A stretch of 64,000 nt of DNA, from NCBI RefSeq assembly GCF_002286985.1, contig NZ_NSKC01000002.1:186001-250000 (forward strand). The letters are read 5' to 3'. Origin of the DNA: Halorubrum salipaludis (GTDB taxonomy: Archaea; Halobacteriota; Halobacteria; Halobacteriales; Haloferacaceae). This document shows positions 47,039-55,790 of this stretch, piece after piece. The notes below the pieces were generated by a model, which did not search any database, was not told where the DNA came from, and saw only the letters and a list, made by a program, of their open reading frames with translations. Position 1 is the stretch's first letter; each line of letters opens with the position of its first letter. The position numbers were made by a program, and so were the translations under genes.

Positions 47039-47743
47039 CTACTCGCTTCCGTCGTCGCCGCCGATCGTCGCCTCATCCCTCTCGACCGAGAGCGACCCGT
47101 CGTCGGCGAGCGCGAGCGCGAAGCCGAACGTCGCCTCGGACTCGGGGGCGTCGTCTCCGGGTCGTCCGCGGTGTACCGTCACGTCGTCGCCGAAGGCGTA
47201 GGTTCCGGCCGGGAGACACGACTCGTTCTGGTACCCGTACACGGCGTATCGCTGACGCAGCGCTTCTCCCGGAGCCACCGCCGTGTACGCCCCCATCTCT
47301 TCGATCACGGCGTCTCGCGTCGCGTTCCAACACCCGCTCTCGACCGTCTCGGAGATCCGGTCGGTCCCGTCGGACCACCCCAAGGGGCTCTCGTCGGCCG
47401 GGACCTCGGGAACGAGAACGAGTCGGTTCGCGTCCGGGTCGCCGTCGCTCAGGTAAGAGGTGAACGGCGGCGTCACGCCCGTGAAGACGGAGATCGGGTC
47501 GGCGGCGGTGTTCCGGAGCTCGGCCCGGATACGCGCGGGGTGATCCGCGGTGAACGGCTCCGTCGCGCTCGCCTCGAACGCGACGTCGTCAGCGGTCACC
47601 GGCGCCGGCGTCGACGTGTCGGTTCCGTTCGCGGAGCCGTTCGACTCCCCGGGCCCTCGGTTCGCGCCGCAGCCGGCGAGCGCGAGCGCGACGGACGACC
47701 CGACGACCCGAAGGGCGGTCCGCCGATCGAAGCGGGAGGGCAT
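47039..47743 (-). CDS. Tat-exported lipoprotein, function unknown
   Basis: 234 residues. The N-terminus MPSRFDRRTALRVVG has the twin-arginine motif and LALAGCG is a lipobox, so the protein is probably exported by Tat and anchored by a lipid at the Cys. The mature part is acidic with Cys pairs (ESGCWNA and NESCLPAG) that could form a disulfide. No functional family recognised. It converges on the GT4 gene with 10 bp between stops. Confidence 0.82.
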   Translation of the reverse strand: MPSRFDRRTALRVVGSSVALALAGCGANRGPGESNGSANGTDTSTPAPVTADDVAFEASATEPFTADHPARIRAELRNTAADPISVFTGVTPPFTSYLSDGDPDANRLVLVPEVPADESPLGWSDGTDRISETVESGCWNATRDAVIEEMGAYTAVAPGEALRQRYAVYGYQNESCLPAGTYAFGDDVTVHRGRPGDDAPESEATFGFALALADDGSLSVERDEATIGGDDGSE

Positions 47744-47826
47744 TCGCGATCCGCTTGCGGGGTCGGCGAGGTAAGCGTTCCGCCGATCCGCGGTCGGAAA
47801 CTGCGACGTGCGGATCCACGACCGGC

Positions 47827-47833
47827 CTTTATC
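47827..47833 (+). promoter_or_regulatory. TATA box of the PAS kinase gene
   Basis: ctttatc lies 24-30 nt before the ATG at 47857. Confidence 0.5.
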
Positions 47834-47856
47834 ACTTTCGGCGTGGAAACGCCGGT

Positions 47857-48903
47857 ATGACTCACGGCTCGCTCGGGAAACGGCGCGATTTCCGAGCCCT
47901 GTTCGACCACCTCGACGGCGTCGCGCTGTGGACGGCCACGCAGCCCGGCGAGTTCGACTACATCAGCGCCGGATTCGAGGACATCTGGGGAATCCCTCCC
48001 CAGGAGATCAAAGACGACGTGTCCCTGTTGATCGACAGCATCCACCCCGAGGACCGCGATCGGGTGCGAGAGAACATCGAGGCGGCGGCCCGAGGGACCA
48101 GAGACGAGGCGTACGAGGGTCGCGTCGTCCGGCCCGACGGATCGGTTCGCTGGGTGCTCACGCGACAGGTCGCGCTCCGAGACGAGGACGGCGAGATCGC
48201 GGAAGTCGTCGGTATCTGTACGGACATCACCGAACAACGCGGCCGGGAACAGGAGCTCGAACTGCTGAACCGGATCGTCCGCCACGACATCCGCAACGAC
48301 ATGGCGGTCGTTCTCGGCTGGATGGAGATGCTCGAGGACCACGTCGACGCCGAAGGGGAAGAGTACCTGCGGAAGATCCTCGCCAGCGCCGAACACGTCG
48401 TCGAACTGACCGAGGTCGCGCACGACTACGTCGAGGCGGTCGTCTCGAACGAGGACATCGCCGTCGAGCCGGTCTCGCTCCGCTCCGTTCTGACGACCGA
48501 GCTGTCGCTCCGCGAGGAGTCGTTCCCACAGGCGGAGTTCGTCGTCGAGGGGTCGATCCCCGAGGTCGCGGTGGCCGCCGACAGCATGCTCAGTTCGGTG
48601 TTCCGGAACCTCCTGAACAACGCCGTCCAACACAACGACAAGGACGCCCCGCTCGTCGAGGTGTCCTGCGAGGCGCGCGACGACGACGTCGAAGTCCGGA
48701 TCGCCGACAACGGCCCCGGCATCCCGGACGACAAGAAGGACATCGTGTTCGGCAAAGGCGAGCGCGGTCTCGGGAGTCCCGGCACCGGAATCGGGCTGTA
48801 CCTCGTGGAGACGCTGGTCTCCCAGTACGGCGGCCGCGTCTGGGTCGAGGACAACGAGCCGACGGGCGCCGTTTTCGTCGTCGAGCTTCCGCGCGTCGAG
48901 TGA
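47857..48903 (+). CDS. PAS sensor histidine kinase
   Basis: 348 residues. PAS domain (about 10-125, with the PAC-type tail VRWVLTRQVALRDEDGEIAEVVGICTDI shown in parts: WVLTRQVALRDEDGEI and VGICTDITEQ), a histidine-bearing helix LLNRIVRHDIRNDMAVV with H143, and a HATPase domain (NAVQHND, ADNGPGIPDD, GTGIGLYLVE). Soluble. The HDIRND variant of the H-box is common in haloarchaeal kinases. The start at 47857 is fixed by its TATA box. Confidence 0.93.
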   Translation: MTHGSLGKRRDFRALFDHLDGVALWTATQPGEFDYISAGFEDIWGIPPQEIKDDVSLLIDSIHPEDRDRVRENIEAAARGTRDEAYEGRVVRPDGSVRWVLTRQVALRDEDGEIAEVVGICTDITEQRGREQELELLNRIVRHDIRNDMAVVLGWMEMLEDHVDAEGEEYLRKILASAEHVVELTEVAHDYVEAVVSNEDIAVEPVSLRSVLTTELSLREESFPQAEFVVEGSIPEVAVAADSMLSSVFRNLLNNAVQHNDKDAPLVEVSCEARDDDVEVRIADNGPGIPDDKKDIVFGKGERGLGSPGTGIGLYLVETLVSQYGGRVWVEDNEPTGAVFVVELPRVE

Positions 48904-49548
48904 CGCCGACCGTTGGAACGACGCGTCTCCGTCGAAGGCGTCCGACGCTTGAGTGACCGGGGATCGGAGCCGTATCCGTCCCACTCGAATATACATAATA
49001 AATACTATCATTCAAGATTAACATACTATTTCTATCATAACATGAGTCGATCCCGAACCGGTCACCACCGAGATCGCGGTTTCTGCACTCTCTCGAAGGG
49101 ACGTTGACCGATCGAATCGAGAGACGACGGACCGATCAGAGCGTTCACACCGCCCTCGTCTCGGCAGTTTGAGAGACTTCGGTCCGCGAAGACGGTCGAG
49201 CTCGTTTCGCCCGACATCGAATGAGACTGCCGTTTCGATTCGGGACCGGCGTGGGCCGGCGATCCTACTGCCATCCCCGATCCGAGTCGCGGTCGATGCG
49301 AACACCTCTCGGTTCGGAGTCGGCCCGACGGCGGCCGCCGACCCGTCCCTAGTCGAAAACGGCCGATCGATCGGAGTGGAAAATCATACCATATTTCAAA
49401 GATATATTTTAACCTGACACATGACGTCGAATTCGGTGCACATTCCCGTCGGCGGCGATGGTGTGACCTCTCCACAAACGCTGTGGCCCGGTCGGTTCTC
49501 CGGTCGCGGCAGCCCCACCGTTGGCCCGAGAGCCCCACCGCCGATCGA
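48904..49548. other. 645-bp intergenic region
   Basis: No gene is supported here. It has two AT-rich islands (about 48990-49040 and 49383-49420) in otherwise GC-rich sequence. Frames on both strands are Arg-rich and lack the third-position G/C pattern of real genes. It separates a histidine kinase from the galactose cluster. Confidence 0.6.
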
Positions 49549-50361
49549 TCACGCGTCGCGGCGGTAGTCGAGGTAGACCTCGTCTTGCATCACCTGCGAA
49601 CGCCCGCCGTCGATCAGAATGCTCTCGCCGGTGATGAAGCTCGCGTCGTCGCTCGCGAGAAAGGCGGCGAGCCCGGCCACGTCGGCGGGCGTTCCGAGCC
49701 TCCCGACCGGGTGGATCTCCTCCGTGTACTCGTACTCGTCGCCCAGCTCAGCTTCGGTGCGGTCGATCTCGATCCAGCCGGGGTTGATCGTGTTCACCGT
49801 GAGCCCGTCCGGCCCGAGCTCCAGCGCCAGCGCGCGAGTCATCCCGTTGATCCCGGCCTTCACCGCGTTGTAGGGGAACAGCCCCGGCATCGTGAGGAAC
49901 GCGTGGTTCGAGGAGGTGTTGAGGATCGTCCCGCCCTCAGGCATGTGGTCGGCGGCGTGTTTCGCGCACAGCCAGAAGGACCGGAAGTCGGTCTCGACGA
50001 CGAACTCCCAGTCGTCGATCGTCGCCTCGCTCGCGGTCGTCTCCGTCTGGACGCCCGCGTTGTTCACTAACACGTCTATCCGCTCGTACTCCGCGACGGC
50101 GTGCTCGACGAGCGCCTCGATCTCCGCGGGCTCGCGCATGTCCGCCCGGACGAACGTCGCCTCGCCGCCCGCCGACTCGATCTCGTCGACCACCGCCTCG
50201 CCGCTGTCGGCGGAGCGACCGGTCACCACGACCGAAGCGCCCTCGGCGGCGAAGCGACGGGCGACGCCCTCGCCGATTCCCCGCGTCGATCCCGTGACGA
50301 CGGCGACGGTGTCCGCGTGTCTGTTCGCGACGGCGTTCTCGGTCGGGTTGCCCGGCGACAT
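49549..50361 (-). CDS. SDR-family sugar dehydrogenase (candidate galactose dehydrogenase)
   Basis: 270 residues. Classical SDR: TGSTRGIGEG cofactor loop, NNAGVQ, YNAVKAG (YxxxK) and the C-terminal SITGESILIDGG-type end. Its neighbour is galactonate dehydratase, which suggests oxidation of D-galactose (or another aldose) to the lactone with NAD(P)+. TATA-like minus-strand gattattt (about 50387-50394) lies 26-33 nt upstream. Substrate is an inference from context. Confidence 0.82.
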   Translation of the reverse strand: MSPGNPTENAVANRHADTVAVVTGSTRGIGEGVARRFAAEGASVVVTGRSADSGEAVVDEIESAGGEATFVRADMREPAEIEALVEHAVAEYERIDVLVNNAGVQTETTASEATIDDWEFVVETDFRSFWLCAKHAADHMPEGGTILNTSSNHAFLTMPGLFPYNAVKAGINGMTRALALELGPDGLTVNTINPGWIEIDRTEAELGDEYEYTEEIHPVGRLGTPADVAGLAAFLASDDASFITGESILIDGGRSQVMQDEVYLDYRRDA

Positions 50362-50500
50362 ACCCCTAACTGGTGATGCCCCCGGCAAATAATCACCGTC
50401 TGCGGGGCCGCCGTCGCCCGACTTGCTCGGCGGCGCTTGCGGTCCGGCGGTGCTCACCGTCCGGCGGCGCTTGCGGCCCGGCGATACTACCGGCCGGCGC

Positions 50501-51655
50501 TCACCACTCGGCGACGCTCCCGTCCGCGTGGCGCCACACGGGGTTGTGCCAGTCTACGTCCTTCTCGGCCTGCGCGCGCACGTGCTCCTCGTCGATCTCG
50601 ATCCCGAGGCCGGGCGCGTCGGGGATCTGGACGGAGCCGTCCTCGTAGTCGAAGACGGAGGGGTCCGCGAGGTAGTCGAGCACGTCGCTCGTCTCGTTGT
50701 AGTGGATGTTGAGGCTCTGCTCCTGGATGAAGGCGTTCGGAGAGACGGCGTCGACCTGCAGGCAGGAGGCCAGCGCGATCGGCCCGAGCGGGCAGTGGGG
50801 CGCCATCGCCACGTCGTACGCCTCAGCCATCGCGGCGATCTTCTTCACCTCGGTGATCCCGCCGGCGTGCGACAGGTCCGGCTGGATCACGTCGACGGCG
50901 CCGTCCTCGAACACCTCCTTGAAGTCCCATCGGGAGTACATGCGCTCGCCGGTCGCGATCGGCGTCGTGGTGTGCTCGGCGATCTTCGGGAGGGCGTCGT
51001 TGTGGCCCGACAGAACCGGTTCCTCGACGAACATCGGGTCGTACGGTTCGAGCGCCTCGACGAGCCGCTTCGCCATCGGCTTGGAGACGCGCCCGTGGAA
51101 GTCGACGCCGATGCCGACCTCGTCGCCGACCGCCTCGCGGACCTCTCGCAGCCGCGTCGCGGCGGCGTCGACGGTGGCGGGGTCGTCGACCCGTTCGATC
51201 TCCTCGGTCGCGTTCATCTTCAGCGCCGTGAAGCCCGCGTCCACCTGTTCGCGCGCCTGCTCGGCCACGTCGGAGGGGCGGTCGCCGCCGATCCACTGGT
51301 ACACCCGGATCCGCTCGCGCGCCGCGCCGCCGAGCAGCTCGTAGACGGGGACGCCGAGCTGTTTGCCCTTGATGTCCCAGAGGGCCTGATCGACCCCGGC
51401 GATGGCCGACATGAGAACCGGGCCGCCGCGGTAGAACCCGCCGCGGTACATCGTCTGCCAGTGGTCCTCGATCCGACCGGCGTCCTCCCCGAGGAGGTAG
51501 GTGTCGAACAGCTCCTCGACCGCGGTCCGCACCGTCTTCGATCGCCCCTCGACGACCGGCTCCCCCCACCCGACCGTGCCGTCCGCGGTCTCGACCCGCA
51601 GGAAGAGCCACCGCGGGGGCACTTCGAACAGCTCGTAGTCGACGATTTCGCTCAT
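50501..51655 (-). CDS. dgoD: D-galactonate dehydratase (enolase superfamily)
   Basis: 384 residues. Mandelate-racemase-type TIM barrel with lid domain. The acid-base and metal residues of DgoD are visible: DFHGRVS (Asp and His), FVEEPVLSGHN (Glu), ATGERMYSR (Glu) and APHCPLGPIALA (the second catalytic His). It dehydrates galactonate to 2-keto-3-deoxygalactonate. The protein is near standard length. It has its own promoter region and lies next to the sugar dehydrogenase on the same strand. Confidence 0.93.
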   Translation of the reverse strand: MSEIVDYELFEVPPRWLFLRVETADGTVGWGEPVVEGRSKTVRTAVEELFDTYLLGEDAGRIEDHWQTMYRGGFYRGGPVLMSAIAGVDQALWDIKGKQLGVPVYELLGGAARERIRVYQWIGGDRPSDVAEQAREQVDAGFTALKMNATEEIERVDDPATVDAAATRLREVREAVGDEVGIGVDFHGRVSKPMAKRLVEALEPYDPMFVEEPVLSGHNDALPKIAEHTTTPIATGERMYSRWDFKEVFEDGAVDVIQPDLSHAGGITEVKKIAAMAEAYDVAMAPHCPLGPIALASCLQVDAVSPNAFIQEQSLNIHYNETSDVLDYLADPSVFDYEDGSVQIPDAPGLGIEIDEEHVRAQAEKDVDWHNPVWRHADGSVAEW

Positions 51656-51855
51656 TCGTGAGCAACCTACCCCGTCGGCTCTGTTAGTCGTTACGGGACG
51701 GCGGGTTCAGAAGCGACGCCGTGTCGGCTCCGTCGGCGGAAATCGGTGTTCGCGCGTGTTCGATCTCGCGTCGAACCTGTCTCGGATTGGTCGCAAGTGC
51801 CGCTCCGCGTCCGTCGTGAGGCCGCGTATCCGTATCGCGTCCCGGAGAAACTCCA

Positions 51856-51875
51856 TTACAGAATTATCTCTGTAA
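51856..51875 (+). promoter_or_regulatory. Inverted repeat TTACAG-N8-CTGTAA upstream of the KDPGal aldolase gene
   Basis: A perfect 6-bp dyad separated by 8 bp lies just upstream of the aldolase TATA element. Position upstream of TATA suits an activator site. Seen directly; the protein that binds is unknown. Confidence 0.5.
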
Positions 51876-51898
51876 GTAATATCGTTCGCGAGCCGTCC

Positions 51899-51907
51899 AA
51901 TTTATTA
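51899..51907 (+). promoter_or_regulatory. TATA box of the KDPGal aldolase gene
   Basis: aatttatta, 24-32 nt before the ATG at 51931. Confidence 0.55.
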
Positions 51908-51930
51908 CGGCCGCAGTTCCCGGTAGCCGT

Positions 51931-52572
51931 ATGCATGCACGACGAGTCGATCAGATCCGGGAGGGCGGCGTCGTCGCGATCCTCCGCGGTGTGGGCCCCG
52001 AGTCCGCGATCGACGTGGCGGACGCCGTGGTCGACGGCGGCGTCACGGCGCTCGAAGTGACCGCGGACACGCCGCGGGTCACGGAGACCATCGGCGCGCT
52101 CTCCGACCGGTTCGACGACGTGCTCGTCGGCGCCGGGACGGTGCTGGACGCGGAGACCGCCCGGGCGGTACAGCTCGCGGGCGCCGAGTTCCTCGTCACG
52201 CCGACGGTCGACGCCGGCGTCATCGAGACCGGGAACCGCTACGGGACGCCGGTCGCGACCGGGGCGTTCACCCCGACGGAGGCCGTCCGCGCGTACGAGG
52301 CCGGCGCCGACCTCGTGAAGGTGTTCCCGGCGAAGACCGGTGGACCGGACCACGTCGCGGCCCTCGGCGGCCCGCTCCCGCAGATCCCGCTCGTCCCGAC
52401 CGGCGGGGTCGGTCCGGAGAACGCCGGCGCGTACGTCGAGGCGGGCGCCGCGGCGGTCGGCGTCGGCAGCGCGATCGTCGACGACGACGCGGTCGCGAAC
52501 GGAGACTACGAGGCGATCACCGAGAACGCGCGGCGAACGGTCGACGCGGTCGCGGCCGCGAGAGAGAACTAG
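51931..52572 (+). CDS. dgoA: KDPGal/KDPG aldolase
   Basis: 213 residues, class I aldolase of the KDPG/KDPGal family: GVVAILRGVGPESA at the N-terminus, the Schiff-base lysine in LVKVFPAKTGG, and LVPTGGVGPENAGAY. It cleaves 2-keto-3-deoxy-6-phosphogalactonate (or -gluconate) to pyruvate and glyceraldehyde 3-phosphate. Beside galactonate dehydratase the galactose-type substrate is most likely. The 2-keto-3-deoxy sugar kinase needed before it is not in the window. Confidence 0.92.
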   Translation: MHARRVDQIREGGVVAILRGVGPESAIDVADAVVDGGVTALEVTADTPRVTETIGALSDRFDDVLVGAGTVLDAETARAVQLAGAEFLVTPTVDAGVIETGNRYGTPVATGAFTPTEAVRAYEAGADLVKVFPAKTGGPDHVAALGGPLPQIPLVPTGGVGPENAGAYVEAGAAAVGVGSAIVDDDAVANGDYEAITENARRTVDAVAAAREN

Positions 52573-52964
52573 CCCGACGGCCGGGCGACCGATTCTCCTC
52601 GGACCACGAACCGAAGCGGAGACGCCACTCCTCGGCCGCCAGACGTACGCATCGATGCCGCTCCCGGACCTTCCTGCTGGGGGTGGCCCCCGAGTTGCCG
52701 AACGATTTCGATCGGGCGCGGATTCTCACCTTCTGCTCGTCGCTGAAATACCGCCGTTGACCCGGTTGCTCTCGCCGGATCCAGTGCGTCGCTCGCTTTC
52801 GCGATCGCCTCCGATTTTGTATCGCGGTATATGATTTATCCGTCGTGCGTCGGACAGTTCAGAGTCGCCTCCGAAGCAACTGAATTCGCTCTCACTCTGA
52901 GGATAACGATCGAATTCCAGCCGAGAGCGGAACGATTACCCCGGACGCACGCCCAACGTCGGCC
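52573..52964. other. 392-bp intergenic region
   Basis: No supported gene. The end holds TATA-like patches (cggtatatgattt around 52825 and gattacc around 52934) before the hydrolase gene. No tRNA or repeat was found. Confidence 0.6.
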
Positions 52965-53798
52965 ATGACCGATTCCGACTGGGGCGACTGGCTGCCGCGC
53001 GCGGTCGCGGACGCCGACCCCGACACGGTGGCGCTGTGGTACCTCGGCTGCAACGGCTTCGCGATCAAGGGGAGCGAGGGGACGGTGCTCTGGATCGACC
53101 CGTACGTCGGGACCGGCGACCCGCCGCGCACGGTCCGGATGATCCCGGTCCCGTTCGATCCCGAGGACGTCGACGAGGCGGACGCGGTGCTGGCGACTCA
53201 CGAACACACCGATCACGTCCACGGCCCCTCGCAGGCGCCGATCCTCGCGAACACCGACGCCGACTTCGTCGCGCCAGACGACTCGCTCGCCGTCGCTCGC
53301 GAGGAGGAGCGCTGGACCGAGCACTGGGACGTGGCGGCGGAGGCGTTCCTCGAAGTGACCGAGGGCGACGAGCTGAAGATCGGCGAGTTCACGGTTCACG
53401 TCGTCGAAACGCAGGACTCCGACGCGACGCACCCGGTCGGGTACGTGATCGAACACGAGTCGGGCACGCTGTTCCACGCGGGCGACAGCAAGCCCTCGGC
53501 GTCGTTCTCGGGGCTCGGCGAGGAGTTCGACATCGACCTCGGAATCCTGGCGTTCGGGTCCGTCGGCCGGGTTCCGGACAAGGAGACGGGCGAGCCGGTG
53601 GAGACGAAGTGGTACAGCGACGAGAACGAGATCGCGGCTGCCGCCGAGGACCTCGCGCTCGATCGGCTCGTCCCCACCCACTGGGACATGTGGAAGGGGC
53701 TGACCGCGGACCCGACCGCGCTCCACGAGCACGTCCGGAGCCGATCGCACCCGAACCGGCTGGAGATAGTCGAGATCGGCGACCGGATCGACCTGTAG
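52965..53798 (+). CDS. UlaG-like metallo-hydrolase (candidate sugar lactonase)
   Basis: 277 residues. MBL-fold with ATHEHTDHVHG (HxHxDH), FHAGDSKPSASF and PTHWDMWKG, the layout of UlaG, which hydrolyses L-ascorbate-6-phosphate lactone. In this cluster it could open the galactonolactone made by the sugar dehydrogenase. That role is an inference. It is preceded by its own promoter patch and followed by a T-run. Confidence 0.82.
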   Translation: MTDSDWGDWLPRAVADADPDTVALWYLGCNGFAIKGSEGTVLWIDPYVGTGDPPRTVRMIPVPFDPEDVDEADAVLATHEHTDHVHGPSQAPILANTDADFVAPDDSLAVAREEERWTEHWDVAAEAFLEVTEGDELKIGEFTVHVVETQDSDATHPVGYVIEHESGTLFHAGDSKPSASFSGLGEEFDIDLGILAFGSVGRVPDKETGEPVETKWYSDENEIAAAAEDLALDRLVPTHWDMWKGLTADPTALHEHVRSRSHPNRLEIVEIGDRIDL

Positions 53799-53828
53799 GT
53801 CGTCGGCCTCGAGAGGGCCGATTCCGCG

Positions 53829-53834
53829 TTTTTT
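53829..53834 (+). terminator. T-tract terminator after the UlaG-like gene
   Basis: Six T, 31 nt after the stop, in a GC-rich context. Confidence 0.45.
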
Positions 53835-53874
53835 CACCGATCGGTGGTTATCAGCGCCGAAAGGCGGCCCGTGG

Positions 53875-53882
53875 AATTTAAG
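53875..53882 (+). promoter_or_regulatory. TATA box of the coiled-coil protein gene
   Basis: aatttaag, 25-32 nt before the ATG at 53907. It supports this start over an in-frame upstream candidate at 53844. Confidence 0.55.
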
Positions 53883-53906
53883 CCCCTGCTCCGGGTGAGT
53901 CCCCGT

Positions 53907-55715
53907 ATGAGCGAACGGACGGCAGAAGCGACGACGACCGTCGACGAGGACGGTATCCGCGTCGAGAAGTCCTTCACGGACGACGCGTTCCCCGTGCCCG
54001 CGGTGATGTACGAGCTCTCCTCGACCCGCGAGGACCCCGTGCGCGTGCGCATCGTCGACCGGATCCCCGAGTCGTTCCCGATGGACCGGATCGGGTTCCA
54101 CCCGGAGTACGAGAGCGAGAACTGGACCGCCTACAAGGACCACCGCGTCGAGTTCGAACGCGTGATCGATCCCGACGAGGAGGTCGAGACCGTGTTCGGG
54201 ATCCGCGACGACGACCCCGACCTCGACGGCTTCCTCGGGACGCCGGTGATAGAGCACGTCCCGGTCGGCGAGGAGATCGAAGACGTCCTCGGCGCCGGCG
54301 ACACCGACGCCGTCAGAGAGGTGCTCTCCGGCGACCGCGCGACGCTTCCCGGGATGGAGGAGCCGCTCGCGTCCGACGACGAGCCCGCAGTCGACGACGA
54401 ACCGGCGGCCGATACCGAAGCGGCGGACCCGGACGCGGCTGTCGAAGCGCCGGAGGTCGCCGAAAGCGACGACACAGACGATGTAGAAGCGCCGGAGGTC
54501 GCCGAAAGCGACGACACAGACGATGTAGAAGCGCCGGAGGTCGCCGAAAGCGACGACACAGACGATGTAGACGGCGAGGCCGCCACTCCCGAACCGCGGA
54601 AAGTCGCCGCGGGAACGGCGGCGGTCACCCCGCGAGACGGGGAGGAGACCGCGGAGGCCGACGCCGAGGAATCCGAGATCGGTGAGTCGGACGAGCCCGA
54701 ACCGGAAGAATCCGAACCGGAAGCGGCCGATTCGGAGGCGGTCGAGTCGGAGGAGCCCGAACCCGAAGTGACCGAACCGGCGGCCGACGAGGCCGCAGAG
54801 CCGACCGAGGCCGCGGAAACCGCTCCCGCGTCCGCCTCCGGGGAGGGGCTCGCCGCGACGCTCGCCGCGGAGATCCGCGCGGGCGAGGTCGACGACGAGG
54901 ACCTCGAGACCATTCGGTCCGAACTCGACGCGGGCGTCCCCCGGAGCGTCGACGTGCGGATCGGCCGGCTGCAGTCGAGCGTCGCCGACATCGAGGCGTA
55001 CGCCGACGCGCTCGCGGAGTTCATCGACGGCGAGGGGACCGCCCGCGAGATCCTCGACGACCTCGACGAGAAGGTCGCCGCCGTCGAGTCCGAGATGGCC
55101 GCGATCGACGACCGGTTCGCGTCCGCCGACGCCGACCGGAACGACCTGCGCGAAGAGGTCTCGCAGGTCGACGAATCGGTGTCGGCCGTGACCGAGGACG
55201 TCGACGCCGTCACCGGGCGCGTCGAAGAGGTCGACGGGCGCGTCGACGGCGTCGAATCGGACGTATCGACCGTCGAGGAGTCGGTCGCTGACGTCGAAGA
55301 GACCGTCTCCGGCGTCGAAGAGTCGGTCGCAGACGTCGAGGAGACCGTGGACGGCGTCACGGACGACGTGTCGCGGCTCGACGACGAGACGACCGGACTC
55401 GACGAGGCGGTCGACGACCTGGGCGACGACGTGGAGACCTTATACGAGGAGGTCGACGACGCCGCCGCGGGGCTGGAGGCGACCGAGAACCGGATCGAGG
55501 ACGTCGAGGCCCGCGTCGAGCGGTTCGACGAGGAGTTCGACGACCTCTGGGACGACCTCGCGGAGGTCGACACCCGGCTGACCGACATCGAGGACCGGCT
55601 CGGCGAGGACCTCGACGACGTGGCGGCGGAGCTCGACGCGATCGACGACCACCTCGAGGAGCTCGAAGCCTTCAGAAAGCGGCTCAACGAGGCCTTCGGT
55701 CCGGGCGGACAGTAG
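53907..55715 (+). CDS. Coiled-coil protein with acidic tandem repeats, function unknown
   Basis: 602 residues. Residues 1-135 form a conserved haloarchaeal domain (RVRIVDRIPESFPMDRIGF, FEGRI-like segments). Residues about 150-310 are Glu/Asp/Ala/Pro-rich and include three 14-residue repeats. From about 345 to the end the chain is a long coiled coil with many VDEVxxRVD-type heptads (SVADVEETV, DVEARVERF, LDDVAAELDAIDDHLEEL). No membrane helix or signal peptide. Possibly a structural or chromosome-linked protein; the function cannot be read from the sequence. Confidence 0.85.
   Translation: MSERTAEATTTVDEDGIRVEKSFTDDAFPVPAVMYELSSTREDPVRVRIVDRIPESFPMDRIGFHPEYESENWTAYKDHRVEFERVIDPDEEVETVFGIRDDDPDLDGFLGTPVIEHVPVGEEIEDVLGAGDTDAVREVLSGDRATLPGMEEPLASDDEPAVDDEPAADTEAADPDAAVEAPEVAESDDTDDVEAPEVAESDDTDDVEAPEVAESDDTDDVDGEAATPEPRKVAAGTAAVTPRDGEETAEADAEESEIGESDEPEPEESEPEAADSEAVESEEPEPEVTEPAADEAAEPTEAAETAPASASGEGLAATLAAEIRAGEVDDEDLETIRSELDAGVPRSVDVRIGRLQSSVADIEAYADALAEFIDGEGTAREILDDLDEKVAAVESEMAAIDDRFASADADRNDLREEVSQVDESVSAVTEDVDAVTGRVEEVDGRVDGVESDVSTVEESVADVEETVSGVEESVADVEETVDGVTDDVSRLDDETTGLDEAVDDLGDDVETLYEEVDDAAAGLEATENRIEDVEARVERFDEEFDDLWDDLAEVDTRLTDIEDRLGEDLDDVAAELDAIDDHLEELEAFRKRLNEAFGPGGQ
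54441..54566 (+). repeat. 42-bp in-frame tandem repeat, three copies
   Basis: Copies start at 54441, 54483 and 54525. They encode VEAPEVAESDDTDD three times, and copies 2 and 3 are identical while copy 1 differs by one base. Near-identity at synonymous sites implies recent expansion. Confidence 0.92.
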
Positions 55716-55790
55716 GCCGCGAGGAACCCCCCGAACTCACGCCGACCGAAAAGCGCAACCCGTTTTACCCGCGGCCACCCAAATCCGGCA

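Noticed and set aside
49421-49567. 48-codon ORF after a TATA-like patch
   Set aside because: Pro/Gly/Arg-rich, runs into the SDR gene on the other strand, and lacks the codon pattern of real genes.
54441-54566. CRISPR-like or satellite repeat
   Set aside because: It is an in-frame protein repeat without spacers.
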